A stretch of 64,000 nucleotides of DNA, taken from NCBI GenBank assembly GCA_000149265.1, contig CH001039.1:106996-170995 (forward strand). The letters run 5' to 3'. Of the stretch, positions 25,206 to 37,448 are shown in pieces. The notes beneath the pieces were generated by a model. It made no database searches, had not been told where the DNA came from, and was given only the letters and a program-made list of their open reading frames with translations. This DNA is from Ciona savignyi. Taxonomy: Eukaryota > Chordata > Ascidiacea > Phlebobranchia > Cionidae. Both the position numbers and the translations under genes were made by a program. The stretch's first letter is position 1. Each line of letters begins with the position of its first letter.

Positions 25206-25330
25206 GTACCAGATCGTGTGGCTGAATGGTTAACGCAACCGATAACTAAACCAATTCTATACAAACAGTTAAAGGGCGAGCCCACCATGAGTTAGATAGC
25301 TCGCGCCCAACTTCGGATTAACGGAGCACT
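25206..25330 (+). mobile_element. SINE family B fragment joined to family A-like sequence
   Basis: Begins ATCGTGTGGCTGAATGGTTA and ACGCAACCGATA, the family B head with its tRNA Leu/Ser-like A box. It continues into sequence with GCGCCCAACTTCGGATTA, reminiscent of family A. Confidence 0.55.
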
Positions 25331-25487
25331 CACAGTATGTTGTATGTGTTTAATACGTTTCTACTGTTTTAGATAATCCATTAACAAATGGTCTAGACGA
25401 CGATTGCTCTATGCGACTAGCCAACTGTTGGTTTCGTTTAAACAACCTTTCAGTGGACGGCTAACGATTTAGCCAGCTCGGGCAAAT

Positions 25488-26830
25488 TTAAAGTGTGTCT
25501 AACCGTCTGTTTGCTGTTTTAATCGTTGGTTTTTTATATAACAAACTGCAAATATTTATTTCTCTGAGAAATTGTACCCACCGATTGTCCAACGACATTG
25601 GCAGATGGCGGATTCTGCCTTGTGCTTGCAATCGACGGTACGCTAGCGGTGGAAGGATTCGTCCTCGGTCGTCAGTAGGTGGCACTCTTGCATCTGATCT
25701 TAGATCAAGGCGCTTCATTTCCTGAACAATTAAATTATCATAAACATATTAAATACAATACGGATCTATCTCTCGTTTTGTAACTAATACAGTCGATAAG
25801 CAGAGGGGGTATATAAATCTGCGTGTTAACAGGCACTGACAAACCCTGAAAAACAAAAGTGTGTATTTTTAATTCAAGAAACCCGTCATGTTTTACCGCT
25901 AATTCCTGTTCTGTCCACGTGATCTTCTTTGCTTTTTTCAACGGATCTCTAAAGATATCTCCGTACTTTATAAAGTTCGCGTAGGTGAAGTCCCCCATGC
26001 GAGAAGGTGGTGGTATGTTCAGTGGATACATTGACGCAACTAAATCTGAAATCCTTCTAGTTTTGTGGGAGCTAGCAGCTGGCTCCCGAGTGCTAAAATG
26101 TCTCCATACATTGGAGTTGTACTCTGGGTCCGGATGCTCGGGTAAAAGTGGTTCCAGCTGTCCAGCATCTACCCACGTTTGGAAGGCATTGAGCGGGTAA
26201 ATAACCGTGGATTCATGTCGGAAAGTACGAAGTCTGCAAAAAAGGATAAGATAGGATATTTATGTTTATTCTCGTGAATGGGAAACCAATGTTTTAACAC
26301 ACGAGCGGGCAAATCTTCCTTAAATTCTCGACTGAAATTGGTCGTACTAACCACCAAGTTAGATGGCCGAAAAACTATAAAACCTTTAGTGTAGCCGCCG
26401 GGATACAAACAAACATCCACCCACGATGCATTATGCGTCCAATCAGTATTTTTTATATAAACATACCGCACTAATATGGTCAGCATGTGACTGTACTAAT
26501 AAGTCTGTACAAATTACTGACGCTTGTCACCATATTTGAAACGATATGGCGTCCTATTTAAGACACACTCTTGGCCCATTTGCCAAATTTATTATGGTTC
26601 ACTGTACATCATTCATTAGTCTCTAGTTGTACTTACTTATGGTTGATGGAAATTTTGACGTCACTTGTCGGTGACTTTTGTAATGCAAGTCTTGTTTCCG
26701 GCCTCGGTGAAAAAGCTGTCATTCTTGGATCATGTTCAGAGTACAATCTTTCCCTTTCCGCCAGTGAATTCGTCTTCATTCTGGGTTCAGGACTCGCCCG
26801 TATATCCATGATACTCACAGGAGAAGCCAT
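25488..26830 (-). CDS. Unassigned 254-residue protein, three exons
   Basis: Exons 26637-26830, 25897-26233 and 25488-25721 join in phase (765 nt with TAA). I do not recognise the family. The N-terminus is Arg/Ser/Pro-rich and disordered-looking. The centre has FRHESTVIYPLNAFQTWVD, a PEHPDPEYNSNVWRHF stretch and IPPPSRMGDFTYANFIKYGD. The C-terminal part has DARVPPTDDRGRILPPLAYR followed by RRLQAQGR. There is no signal peptide and no membrane helix. Short YPLN/PPxR/tryptophan-containing blocks with basic linkers are reminiscent of small axonemal microtubule-inner proteins, but this is only an impression. The donor of exon 2 (GTAAAA) is weaker than the rest. A partial SINE lies in intron 1. Confidence 0.65.
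26247..26345 (-). mobile_element. SINE family A, tail fragment
   Basis: GATAGGATATTTATGTTTAT, CTCGTGAATGGGAAACC and GTTTTAACACACGAGCGGG match the 3' part of family A. It lies in the first intron of the 25488-26830 gene. Confidence 0.65.
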
Positions 26831-27267
26831 TCTGTAGTTTAAACCTTCTTGTATAGGCTACCAGTGTTACATCTTGAAAGACATCCCTACACGACCAACT
26901 ATACTAACATATAGAACGTTTAAAGTTAAACCATATCAACTTTGCAACGGTTTGTATCTCATCAAAACTCAATATTATTTTAATCCTATATAACGCTACT
27001 CTTGTTTCAAATATTTGTCTTTAAAACGAAGTGCTCGGCTCCTTTATAAGTCTAGTTTTATAACAAGCTTTATAACATTAAGTATCATAACCATTTGTCC
27101 TGTACAACATTCGATACCTTCGCATTGTTACTACGGCTACTACTGTTACATACGGCGTATAAGCAAAGCCAAATCAACAATGGAAACATCAGCTTTGTGT
27201 AAAGCGTACCACGCCTTTATAATCTAGGCTTGGGTAAATATGGGAATGCCTCGCTTTCGGTACTTAA
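26831..27267. other. Intergenic, nothing recognised
   Basis: AT-rich 5' flank of the 25488-26830 gene up to the piggyBac-type element. No coding, RNA or repeat feature is seen. Confidence 0.4.
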
Positions 27268-28150
27268 CCCTTTAGAAACGATAAGAACAAATTTGTCCTT
27301 TTTGACATATGCTCATTCAAAATGAAAAATCTCCAACATTTCTTGTCGAAACTGCTAAAGTTTGGTCTCGTTGGAAAGCTATATGATATATCTTTTAAAA
27401 ACAGCAAAAATAAACATAACTTTGCATTTTAAATTTTGAAGTAAAGTTTAGTTGAATTTTATGACTTTTTTGGTGTAATTTTGAGGGAAAATTATCACAA
27501 AAAAAACGTTTTTTTTAATACTACGCTCAAAAGTTTTGTTTCATTTAATGTCTCTATGGCAGTAGAATCAGTTTCGCTTCTTGGGATGTCCCTAATGTGA
27601 TCTTATCAGTTTTTTTTACATTTTTGGGGGGGTTTTGAGTATCTTTAAGGTTATAGTCCACAATTTGGTTCAAACCCTTCATTTATAGTTTATTTTAAGG
27701 AAAAAGTAGTAAGATAAAGCAATATGGACTTAATAACAATCTAAATTTCTATTCTAACATTTTTTATAATAAAAAAAACCCAAACAAATTTGGCATGGGT
27801 GGACCTGTAACATGAAATCAGTGACGTAATAATATTTTGATGACGTCATCAAAGCAAAATTATAATATAATTGTAGGAAATTTGTTTCTGAGTAACTTTG
27901 CAAAAATATGTTAGGCTGTATTGTAAACAGATCAAAAACTATTACATTGTATAAGAAAGAATATGACGTGGACCCCCAAGTAGTGACGTCATCAAAAAAT
28001 AAAAATTTCAGAAATTTTAAAAATTTTATTTCGAACAACTCTAGTGTTGAACATTTTGCTCTAACTATAACACAAGAGGCGCTAGAGCACTACAAAGCGG
28101 ACTTGGTCAAAACGCGCAAACTACGCAAAAACAATCTCGTTTCTAAAGGG
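27268..28150. mobile_element. piggyBac-type MITE, copy 1
   Basis: TTAA at 27264-27267 and 28151-28154. Terminal inverted repeats are CCCTTTAGAAACG and CGTTTCTAAAGGG, 883 bp. The internal 90-120-codon frames (both strands) are shared with copy 2 at 30273-31158 but are low-complexity and unlike any transposase. Tandem TGACGTCATCA-like steps occur near 27815-27990. Confidence 0.9.
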
Positions 28151-28226
28151 TTAAGTCACCCATACAAATCTTTGCTCCCAAGATTTGTTATACATACCGC
28201 CGCTGTCGTAACTTCCCTTTCATTTA

Positions 28227-29697
28227 CTATACACATTCTCTTTCAAGGCTATAAGCGTTGGTAGCAAGGGCTCTATTAAGAAAAATAAGCCTATTTTCCC
28301 GACTGCACTTGTATGTTTTTAAATTAATAAATAATATCAACTGTCTCATTCCCAATTCACAAAGCCATTTGGGTAAGTAAATTAAATAGTTTATTTTGCA
28401 CTTGATTTTGGCTGTAAGGCGAATTTTCCGTCTGGCAACCCTGGACGTGATTTGAACGCGCAACTTTCTCGAGAATGGTGTGTGTTCTCCAAGCTTGATT
28501 TTAGGAAGATACCGACCGCTGCTCTTTTTTATCTTCTGCCGATTTCTATCGTACTGAAATTGAATTGGTATATGACCATAGAACGAAGCGGCCTTAAAAC
28601 ATATTGATGTATGTTTATCACCTGTAACGCGTCGTAGTGTTTTACCACCAGCCAGTGCAAGGTGTTCTTTGACGTTACTTTTAAGATGGTGAAAGGCACT
28701 TCCCCCTTCTAACAGCAACGTAAACCGTCTTTGGGGTTAAAAAAGCCCGTTGAAATACACATAAAACAAGTAAAACATAAATTTCAGAATAAAAATTAAA
28801 TACGTATAATTATTTACCCTCCCAGTCCTTTTTTTGCAACTTTAACCCGGGTTCGGTTGAGATCTGTATTTCTTAACAGCAAGCCACACTCTATACCAAG
28901 TTTCGCATCAAATGATCGATGCAATACCATAACCTGCGTTACCAGGAAAAATGAAAGGTGGTTGGTTGGTTGGTTGCACACCTTCATTCACTAAATCAAT
29001 CAGATTTTTAATTTTCTTCCATTGTTATAATATTTATGATATTGCTTTGCCATCAACGGAAGATAGTAGAATTGCCGTCGCTGGTTTCGTCTGGGGCCTT
29101 TATGTTAAATTTGTGTAATGAAACTTCTGTTGTCGGATTGCTGCCTTGTACTATTGCCATCGTTGTTTGGAGTTGGGGAGTGTCAGGACTCCCCTTCTAT
29201 TTCCACAGAAGAAACACGCCCAATTAGCACTGACTGTGAGGTGACCTTGATTGAATATCACCCCTGCGTGATTTGGAGTGATGTTTTTTTTTGGAAGGGG
29301 GAGGGCGAAAAATGTGCACTTGTAAAATTTGGTCTCAAAAAGTTATTTTAAAGTTGGCAAAGCTAAATTTTAAACTGCAAGTCTGAGAGCTTATGATTTG
29401 TAAAATAGTCTTTACAGCAAAAAAATATTCACTGTCAATATATTATTACATTTTGGTAAAAAAACAGTGGAATCTCTGCATCAGACAGTCTGGTCAAAGT
29501 GAATAAGGGTTAGAAATGTTAAATAAAATAAATCACCTGCGTTTTCGATGGTAAAGAAGAAATAATTTCACCATCACACCTTGCATGGTTTAAGGTCAGC
29601 ATTATATTGTCATTTTCATAAAAGGCGAAATTGGCAACTTGCTGAAATGGTTGGTTTTCTGATCTAATACGGGATTTTAACAAACCAAGGTAACTAA
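28227..29697 (-). CDS. Unassigned gene, three phase-compatible exons (5' end missing)
   Basis: Minus-strand exons 29537-29697, 28818-28933 and 28227-28728 join without phase conflict. Acceptors are TTTGATAG, GTAACGCAG and CCCCAAAG; donors are CAG/GTGATT and GG/GTAAAT. The product contains ANFAFYENDNIMLTLNHARC, then VMVLHRSFDAKLGIECGLLL, then a Gly-rich FTLLLEGGSAFHHLKSNVKE and a very basic C-terminal stretch. No known family is recognised. The last ~50 codons look less protein-like, so a further donor may exist within exon 3. The start must lie upstream, possibly across the assembly gap. Confidence 0.45.
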
Positions 29698-30272
29698 CTA
29701 TCAAATGGAAAAGCAGAAATGTTTTCAAGTGACCCAAACCTCTTGTTGTAATCTATGGACATTATAAATCATGAAATAAAGTCCCGCAACAAACTTGAAA
29801 CAAGATTTAAGGATTCCTGTGAATCATCAGACTCCTAGCAGTTCCAAATTTCAAGAAATGTTTACANNNNNNNNNNNNNNNNNNNNNNNNNNNNNNNNNN
29901 NNNNNNNNNNNNNNNNNNNNNNNNNNNNNNNNNNNNNNNNNNNNNNNNNNNNNNNNNNNNNNNNNNATCTCGAACTTAGTTATCAGTTTAAAATTGTTAT
30001 TAAACTTTATCTTTAATACCAAAGTATTTCCACAGATTAGTTATGCAGCTACCTCCCCGACTCTCAGTGATAAACAACGGTATCCTTACTTTTTTCGCAC
30101 CATTGCTTCCGATACATTTCAGGTGATCATTTACATTGATATCTCATTTTATATACCATATTGAACACCACATTGTATATTTGAGTTGCTGACCTATTAC
30201 AGTCTGCGGATTGTGGAATTGCTACCAAATTTGTGGAAAATTCTTTGATTTCATGCATATCTCATTTCTTAA
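29698..30272. other. Assembly-gap region
   Basis: AT-rich DNA on both sides of the run of N. No feature is seen on either side. Confidence 0.4.
29867..29966. other. Assembly gap, 100 N
   Basis: Exactly 100 unresolved bases, the usual length of a gap of unknown size. It lies between two near-identical 885-bp elements, which may explain the assembly failure. Confidence 0.99.
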
Positions 30273-31158
30273 CCCTTTAGAAACGATAAGAACAAATTTG
30301 TCCTTTTTGACATATGCTCATTCAAAATGAAAAATCTCCAACATTTCTTGTCGAAACTGCTAAAGTTTGGTCTCGTTGGAAAGCTATATGATATACCTCT
30401 TTTGAAAACAGCAAAACTAAACATAACTTTGCATTTGAAATTTTGAAGTAAAGTTTTGTTGAATTTTATGACTTTTTTTGGTGTAATTTTGAGGGAAAAT
30501 TATCACAAAAAAACGTTTTTTTTAACACTATGCTCAAAAGGTTTGTTTCATTTAATGTCTCTATGGCAGTAGAATCAGTTTCGCTTCTTGGGATGTCCCA
30601 AATGTGATCTTACCAGTTTTTTTACATTTTTGGGGGGGGTTTTGAGTATCTTTAAGGTTATAGTCCACAATTTGGTTCAAACCCTTCATTTATAGTTTAT
30701 TTTAAGTAAAAAGTAGTAAGATAAAGCAATATGGACTTAATAGCAATCTAAATTTCTATTCTAACATTTTTTATAATAAAAAAAAACCCAAAAAAATTTG
30801 GCATGGGTGGACCTGTAACATGAAATCAGTGACGTAATAATATTTTGATGACGTCATCAAAGCAAAATTATAATATAATTGTAGGAAATTTGTTTCTGAG
30901 TAACTTTGCAAAAATATGTTAGGCTGTATTGTAAACAGATCAAAAACTATTACATTGTATAAGAAAGAATATGACGTGGACCCCCAAGTAGTGACGTCAT
31001 CAAAAAATAAAAATTTCAGAAATTTTAAAAATTTTATTTCGAACAACTCTAGTGTTGAACATTTTGTTCTAACTATAACACGAGAGGCGCTAGAGCACTA
31101 CAAAGCGGACTCGGTCAAAACGCGCAAACTACGCAAAAACAATCTCGTTTCTAAAGGG
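30273..31158. mobile_element. piggyBac-type MITE, copy 2
   Basis: Same ends as copy 1 (CCCTTTAGAAACG / CGTTTCTAAAGGG) with TTAA at 30269-30272 and 31159-31162. 886 bp, same orientation as copy 1 and only scattered differences, so both insertions are probably recent. Confidence 0.9.
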
Positions 31159-31522
31159 TTAAGTGCCCACTACTCCAGTGTAGCACTCTCGCCCTACCAG
31201 TTACTGATTAAAATCCACAACTATTTGGATTACTGGCCTATACGACAGCGCGGCTTAAACAATTTTATTTTAGACTTCATCGAGAAAGAAATATTAATTA
31301 AAAATGACATGTTTGAATGTCTATCTTTTCAATGTAGGCTATAAGTATACAGATATAGATTTTGTACAAATAGCTATTTATTTAGATTACATATCGAAGA
31401 ATTTATTTAAAGCGAATTATTCCGATGATTCTGCATGTATATACCACAAACCTATTTGAACTTGATACGCTGAAAAAGCAAGTAAAATATCACTAAAGTT
31501 TCCCTAAATGTCATTACCAATT

Positions 31523-34500
31523 TTAACCACACTCTGATTCTTTTGATTTAAATTTCTCTAGTTCTTCAGTGTTGCCTATTTTGAAGTCATTTTCAGGTTT
31601 TGGCATTGGAACGCCGAAGCGAAAGAAGTGACGAATATTCTTTGGGAAACACTGGTTGTCGATTATTGGAACGAATACTTTCGGGTCCATCTTCTTCGGG
31701 TCGTTTGCACCTTAAAAATAAAGGGTTTAATAACTCTTGTCACAAAAACATTTACTCTTGAATGGATCACAATATACTAGTGTCGTATTAACGCAACGCG
31801 AGCACATGCCAAGAGCTTTTTTTGCGATTTAGGGGTCATTACCACATAAATAGTGTGTGGTTGTTTACATTTTGTGACCACTTTATTCAGTGTTGTTTAA
31901 ATTGTAATTCGTTATGTGGACATTAATTGGTGTTTGTCGAACTAAGCCGCGACCCACTAAACCACTAGACTAAACTGTCAGACGTAGAGTCCAATACCAT
32001 ATGTGAATAACCTTTCTTATAGAAAGATAATATAAGGTAGTAAGATTTATATATAGGCTAATATTGCTTTTGTATGGATTTACCTGTAGCAAATGAAACC
32101 AGAAGGCCGATAAATATCGTAATGATGAAACCGATCATTGAAAAGTACATAAATGATATCGAATATAAGTCACTGTACGTCGTTTCTCTGAAATTAAGAC
32201 ATACATTGACACTTGTTTTAATAAGTCGAGTATACACATGAACTCTACGAGATTAGATATTTATGTTTTATTCCGGTGAAAGAGAGTGTGAAAGGGTTAT
32301 CACAAGGGCAATCGTTTGATGACCTCACGAATGCATATTTGATCGTTGTCACACATGGTTATCTCATGCCCACTGTTGGATAACCGGAGCTGTTGCAGTG
32401 CGTTGTATATGATTAAGAGGTTTTTCAGTTTTAGTAGAATTTATTAATCCACTGGGACCATGTGATGTTCGTTATTTGCCTTGCCCAAATTACAATTCGC
32501 GATCAGTATAGGTTTAGTGGTTGAGAAGGACGCGCCCATTTACCAATCTTTTTAGCTGACCATAAAGAAAAAAAGGATATGTCTATAATTTGTAGAGTAA
32601 AAAGGCAAACCCAATAAATTGTTCACAGATTGCGATAAATGAAAAGTAAACCTATGTCTTTATTTTGTGTTTGTCAAACTTAATAAAACAAAACCTACGG
32701 TATTTCCGCCGAAGGAGCAGAGGTGAAATTAAACTTGGTATCATAAATCCATGTTGTGTTTGAGTGAATATCCACCAAAGAAGAATTAAGCGTAGTAGGA
32801 GAAAGGCATCCGTCTGTTTGGGTGGGAAGTTTCCGTAGATATTTAGGATCCCTGCCGTAGATAAGCCCACCAAGTCCAATCCATAGACAAAATGTAGTTC
32901 CCACCAGTTGGCCGGCCAACGCGCCCTGTGCACAATTATCGTTGTATAAATTAAAACGTATAAATACAGGTCGTGTGGCTGAATGGTTAAGGCGACCTTA
33001 TACAAAAAATCTGTCGTAGCAAAAAGTGCATCATATGGGATGAATACTGTCCAATTTAGAAAAATGTATAAATTATAGGGTATACGCTTGTACGGCTGAA
33101 TGTCCACGCGACTGATATATATATACTAGGATAGGATATTCATGTTTATCCCCGTGAATGGGAAAACCAAGCGAGTTAACACAAGGGCAATCGTCAGATC
33201 ACCTCGCGTTCACCGTCGGGTTACCGAAGCTATTGCAGAGTGTTAATTGAGACATTCCTTCAATTTGGTACAACTTATTAACTCGTTGGGTTTTCCGACT
33301 AGCTGGCGTCCAGTTTCGAACATACATTCTTTCGGCTGAAAGGCGCCGCACTAAACCACTAGAGTCTTGTAGACTTACCGATCGGAAAGACTGAAGTGTA
33401 TAGAAAAAATGACGCAGCAGAGAAGTGTATAGAAAAAAGTAACCAACTTAGCAAGGATTCCAAACAAATCCCGTTTAACAAATGTATAAATTATAGCAAC
33501 ATAAAACTTACAATGCCATTGCACCAAGGAAAGAATAAACCCAACGTATAAACGGCCAACATAGGTCCACCGCAAGATCCCCTAAACGTGGAGACCAGCG
33601 CCAAAACAGTACCAGTCGTCATCGAACATAAATAGGCAACAGTTGTAAGAACCACACCCATAATGATACCTACAAACAAGCTTTATTAAATTAATTGTTC
33701 CTTCGTTTAGGTTTGGTGGCTATGTCCCCTATATTTATTAAATTATATCCTTTTTTTAAATGACGTGTTTTAACGACTGTTCGTTTTGCCGCCCTTTCCT
33801 GTCCTGTGTCGTAATTTAATTTGTTTGTTATTTTTTTAAACTGGGGCAAAAAACGAATAAACTAAACCAAACTAAACTTTTAAATTGCCTGCCTAAGATC
33901 ATATATATAGGTTTGGACCTGTTACTTTGCTGGTAGTCATTTGGGCTGTTGCGGACATGTTAGGTTTTCTTGGCAAAATAAAATCTTCGAGAACCATCGC
34001 TGACAAGGAATTAATTCCAGACGATACAGTGCTGAAAATGTAATATAAGTTATAGGATATTCATGTTTTTATCCCCGTAAAAGCAAAAAGGGTGTTAACA
34101 CATGGGTAATCGTCAGATTACTTTGCGCACATCGTGGGGTTGTGTATGGTTGAGAAGTTCCTTTAATTTTGGTAGAACCTATCGTTTCACTCGGTTCAGG
34201 CAATGTCCGCCAAGTGACTTGCCAAGGCCACAACCGACTAGCTAGCGACCAGTTTTTAACCCTTAACCATTCGGCTGAAAGCCGACTAAACCAGCTAATC
34301 GGTGAGATAAATGTTTTAGAATTACGTTATAAATTGTTATCTTACCTCAAAGTACCACTGTAAGCAGCGGCAACGAAAAGCCCTGCCATTCCAGGCAAAT
34401 CGCTAAATATTTTAAGCACCATGTATGGTAGTATTTGGTCGGATTTGTGGATATCTCCGTTCTTCAAAGGATCGCAGTGCTCGAAATAAGCGTAAGCTGC

Positions 34501-37448
34501 AGCGCCACATGCTATTGCAATCAATGTCAGGACTATTTTCGGGGCCACGGAAAAAATGGCTGCGCTGTGAAACAAGTACAAACAATTTTAGGTTTAAAAC
34601 GCTTTATCACTTTAACTATGACTGTATATTTTAACTGTGCGTTTATCACTTTAACTGTTCGTGGATTTAAAACTTTTTATTACTTTAACAAATGTCCACT
34701 TACATTCTGGCATCCTTGGCCGATTTGCAAGAAAGGTATCGCTGGCAAATTGATTGATTGCAGCAAGCCAATTGCACTCGCGACATCGATGCCCCAACCA
34801 TTAAAGACCAAAATGTCATTCGTATCCTTGGATCCAAGTCAAATCTATTCCAACCGAGAATCACATTGAATAGGATGGGATATTTATGTTTATCCCCGTG
34901 AATGGGAAAACCAAGGGGGTTTACACACGGGAAATCATCAGATCACCTTGCGCCCACCGTCCGGGTTACCGGAGATATTAGCAGTGTACTATCCGATAGA
35001 CAAGTTCCTTTATATTTGGTGGAAGCTATTAATCTGCGGGGTTAAGGCAATGTCCGTAAAGTTCCTTGCCCAAGGACACAACCGACTAGCTAGCGACCAG
35101 TTTCGCACCTGCAACCTTTCAATTGAAAGGCGACGCAGATTACATACATAAGTGGAACTAATGACAAAAAGGAATTCAAGTTAATATTTACAGCAAGTTC
35201 TGATAACCCGAGGGTGTTCACGAGGTCATCTTACGATTGTAATTTTGATGACGCCCCTTGTTTTTTCAAGTACAGCGAAAAATAATTTTATATTGTCTCA
35301 TATCGAATTTTATTACCTCGCAAAAATGACATATTTTTTGAAACGTTGGCATATTTTATAAAATTGATTTCTGTAATAAAAACGTTCTTAGTTATGCACT
35401 TATCATGGGTTCGCAACTAAGCAGCGTAAAACAATTATACCTATCAGCGATTTTTTATCGATGTATTTATTAACAAAATAGTGATTGGCAGTCATTTTTT
35501 AGAATTTCCGTAGTTTTAACGGTGTCTTATCCACTTTATACATAGGCCTAGATTTGTATTATCTCACTTCCAACAAAAAAGGTATGGCATCACATATATA
35601 CAATTACATATGCCTCACCATATAGCTTTTTCTATCTATACTTACACCCAAAAGTTAACTCGTCCGCTTCTTTCTAGTGCTTTCCACACATTACCAAACC
35701 CACCAACAACAACAGTCCCTTGGATAAAAGCAGCAAGAGATCCTACGAACATTATACCAGATTGCAGCGCGTCCGTCCACACCACTGCCTTTAAGCCTCC
35801 CTTTAAAAGTTGACCATTTTATTCAATGGTTGGTGCCCATATCACTGTATACTTACACAAACAGTGTATATTGTGCAGATGCTACTGGTTACCACGATCG
35901 CCATATTTGTGCTCATCGGAGTAACAGCACTTAAAGCAAGCGCCGGCACATAAACAGTTGTCCCCATATAAAGAAGCTAAAATACAACATATTTTTACCA
36001 AAATGCAATTACTCTAAAATGATTCACAAACCAAACTGAATGTTTCCATCCCAGATGCAAAAACTCTGTTTCTTTTGTGGAATCGCATTTCTAAATACTG
36101 CAATACAGAACGAAATAAGTTTTGTGCGGTTTAGTCATCAGAAAAGTGTAAGTTAATACGTACCTCGTACACGGTTGTAAGTTTTAATCTATGGTAAAGT
36201 GGAATGTAGTAGATACATGCAAAGATAGTACCGCCCACCGTTGACAAGCTATACCAAGTGGCAATGAGCCCGAACACGTAAGCCTCGGTTGGTAGGCCAA
36301 TCACTGTGATTGCGGATATGAAGGTGACCGAAATCGACAGCCCTAATGGAATCTGTGAATCAACTTATTAAAAACCTAGTTAAAAGCATTACTTGCGTAT
36401 GGAAAAACATTAGCCGGTATCCTGACGCGTTCTTAAGCCACGTGACCGCTTTCGGGTTCTACCAAATTAAAGAAACGTCTTAATTACAAAAAACACCCTG
36501 CATTAGCTATGTTAACCTGAACGTCGGCCCGAGGTAATGTGTTGATTATCCGTGTGATGACGTTTCTTACGGTTTCCCGTTCACGGAAACATAAATATCG
36601 TATCCTAATTGTTCGGGTAAATGTGTTCGGAAATCTCCGGCATTGTTAATTCATAGTACAATTACTTTGCATCGGTAAGACAGTAATTGACCAATACATG
36701 TACTGAATTGTATTTAAAAGACAGATTTAGTGACGAGCCCATCGTGGGCGGTTGAGTGCAAAGCCTTTTAACCGAAATGTTGCAGGTTCTGAACTAGTCG
36801 CTAGATAGTCGGTTGTGTCCTTGGGCAATGCACTTAACCGACATTGCCTGAACCCAGCGGATTAATGGGTAACCGACGATGGGCTCTAGGTGATCTGACG
36901 ATTGCCCGTGTGTTAACCCTCTGGTTTTCGCATTCACGGGGATAAACATGAACATCCTATCCTAAAATGATATAAAATAAACAAGTAATTAATTCCTAGA
37001 TATTTAAATAAAATGGTAATGAGGTATTTTCCAACCGGCGACATTTTTCTGCTCCCAAAGTAATAGTTATCAATGGATTTTCTAGTCCTGTCCTTAAAAG
37101 CATAGTAGACACCAACCAATAAAGAAAGAACCAGGGAAGCTGTAAAAAATTCAAGAAAAATCTGTCATTTTAAAACATCCCAGAAAAACAAAAAGTTTCT
37201 TTCGTTTTTCAATATATTTATATGGAAAATCGCATTCACAACATTTTTTGTCTTAAAATGTACATTATACCAAAAAATAAAATACAGGTATGTTGGTTCG
37301 ATCTGAGCTAAACTATTTTCGTAATCACAGGTATAGTACAGAACCAGTGTAATCGTTACCGTGTTATAATCATGTTTAAGTAATATTTCTTACCTAAAAA
37401 TACAACAATGTCGACGACACTAAATTGAATTTTTTGGTTTTCAGCCAT
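31523..37448 (-). CDS. SLC5A8: Sodium-coupled monocarboxylate transporter, SLC5A8/SLC5A12-like
   Basis: Complete 13-exon gene, 612 residues (human SLC5A8 is ~610). Exons from the start: 37394-37448, 37036-37139, 36164-36352, 36032-36097, 35857-35976, 35646-35800, 34704-34844, 34346-34564, 33919-34031, 33512-33669, 32699-32925, 32084-32187, 31523-31710; all phases agree. The family imports short-chain monocarboxylates with Na+ across the plasma membrane (13-helix LeuT fold). Landmarks: FISAITVIGLPTEAYVFG, YMGTTVYVPALALSAVTP, GGLKAVVWTDALQSGIMFVG, CCNQSICQRYLSCKSAKDAR, AGLFVAAAYSGTLSTVSSGI and GGPMLAVYTLGLFFPW. Donors after exons 2 (GTTGGA) and 9 (GTCCAA) are weak and were chosen by phase and alignment. 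Whether the orthologue is SLC5A8 or A12 cannot be decided here. Confidence 0.93.
32262..32530 (-). mobile_element. SINE family A in SLC5 intron
   Basis: Minus-strand copy with the tail AGATATTTATGTTTTATTCC at the left and a head remnant at the right. Contains CATATGGTT-like and GTTGTATATGATTAAGAGG family blocks. Confidence 0.65.
32968..33020 (+). mobile_element. SINE family B head fragment
   Basis: GGTCGTGTGGCTGAATGGTT followed by AAGGCGACC, matching the family B A-box region. It lies in the SLC5 intron just upstream, in transcript direction, of exon 32699-32925. Confidence 0.6.
33129..33365 (-). mobile_element. SINE family A in SLC5 intron
   Basis: GGATATTCATGTTTATCCCC, GTGAATGGGAAAACCAAG, GTTACCGAAGCTATTGCAG and GGCGCCGCACTAAACCACTA mark a near-complete minus-strand copy. 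Confidence 0.85.
34048..34305 (-). mobile_element. SINE family A in SLC5 intron
   Basis: Contains GGATATTCATGTTTTTATCC, AATCGTCAGATTACTTTGCG, CAATGTCCGCCAAGTGACTT and ACAACCGACTAGCTAGCGAC, on the minus strand. Confidence 0.85.
34871..35138 (-). mobile_element. SINE family A in SLC5 intron
   Basis: Near-complete minus-strand copy with GGGATATTTATGTTTATCCC, CACCGTCCGGGTTACCGG, CAAGGACACAACCGACTAGC and CAACCTTTCAATTGAAAGGC. It lies about 30 bp from exon 34704-34844. Confidence 0.88.
36445..36603 (+). mobile_element. SINE family A, 3' part
   Basis: GGGTTCTACCAAATTAAAGA, TAACCTGAACGTCGGCCCGA and a tail TATCGTATCC match the family body. The head is missing. Confidence 0.65.
36733..36964 (+). mobile_element. 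SINE family A in SLC5 intron
   Basis: AACCGAAATGTTGCAGGTTC, GTCGGTTGTGTCCTTGGG, GTAACCGACGATGGGCTCTA and GATAAACATGAACATCCTAT. Plus-strand copy with an internal deletion. Confidence 0.85.

Larger units (their letters stand above)
23339..25487. other. Intergenic DNA with SINEs
   Basis: 3' flank of UBE2J2 (candidate AATAAA at 23525) and then AT-rich DNA. Recognisable items are the SINEs at 24350-24614, 24876-25152 and 25206-25330. A 66-codon minus frame at 24624-24824 lies between two SINEs. It has no convincing splice sites and I leave it uncalled. Confidence 0.5.

Noticed and set aside
27754-28264. 90-120-codon frames on both strands, repeated at 30771-31344
   Set aside because: Both sets lie inside the two piggyBac-type MITEs and are repeated only because the elements are; composition is low-complexity F/K/I.
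29118-29240. Plus-strand exon-like frame with a signal-peptide-like start (MKLLLSDCCLVLLPS) and GTGACC donor
   Set aside because: No downstream exon found, and it lies antisense within an intron of the minus-strand exon set; too little support to call.
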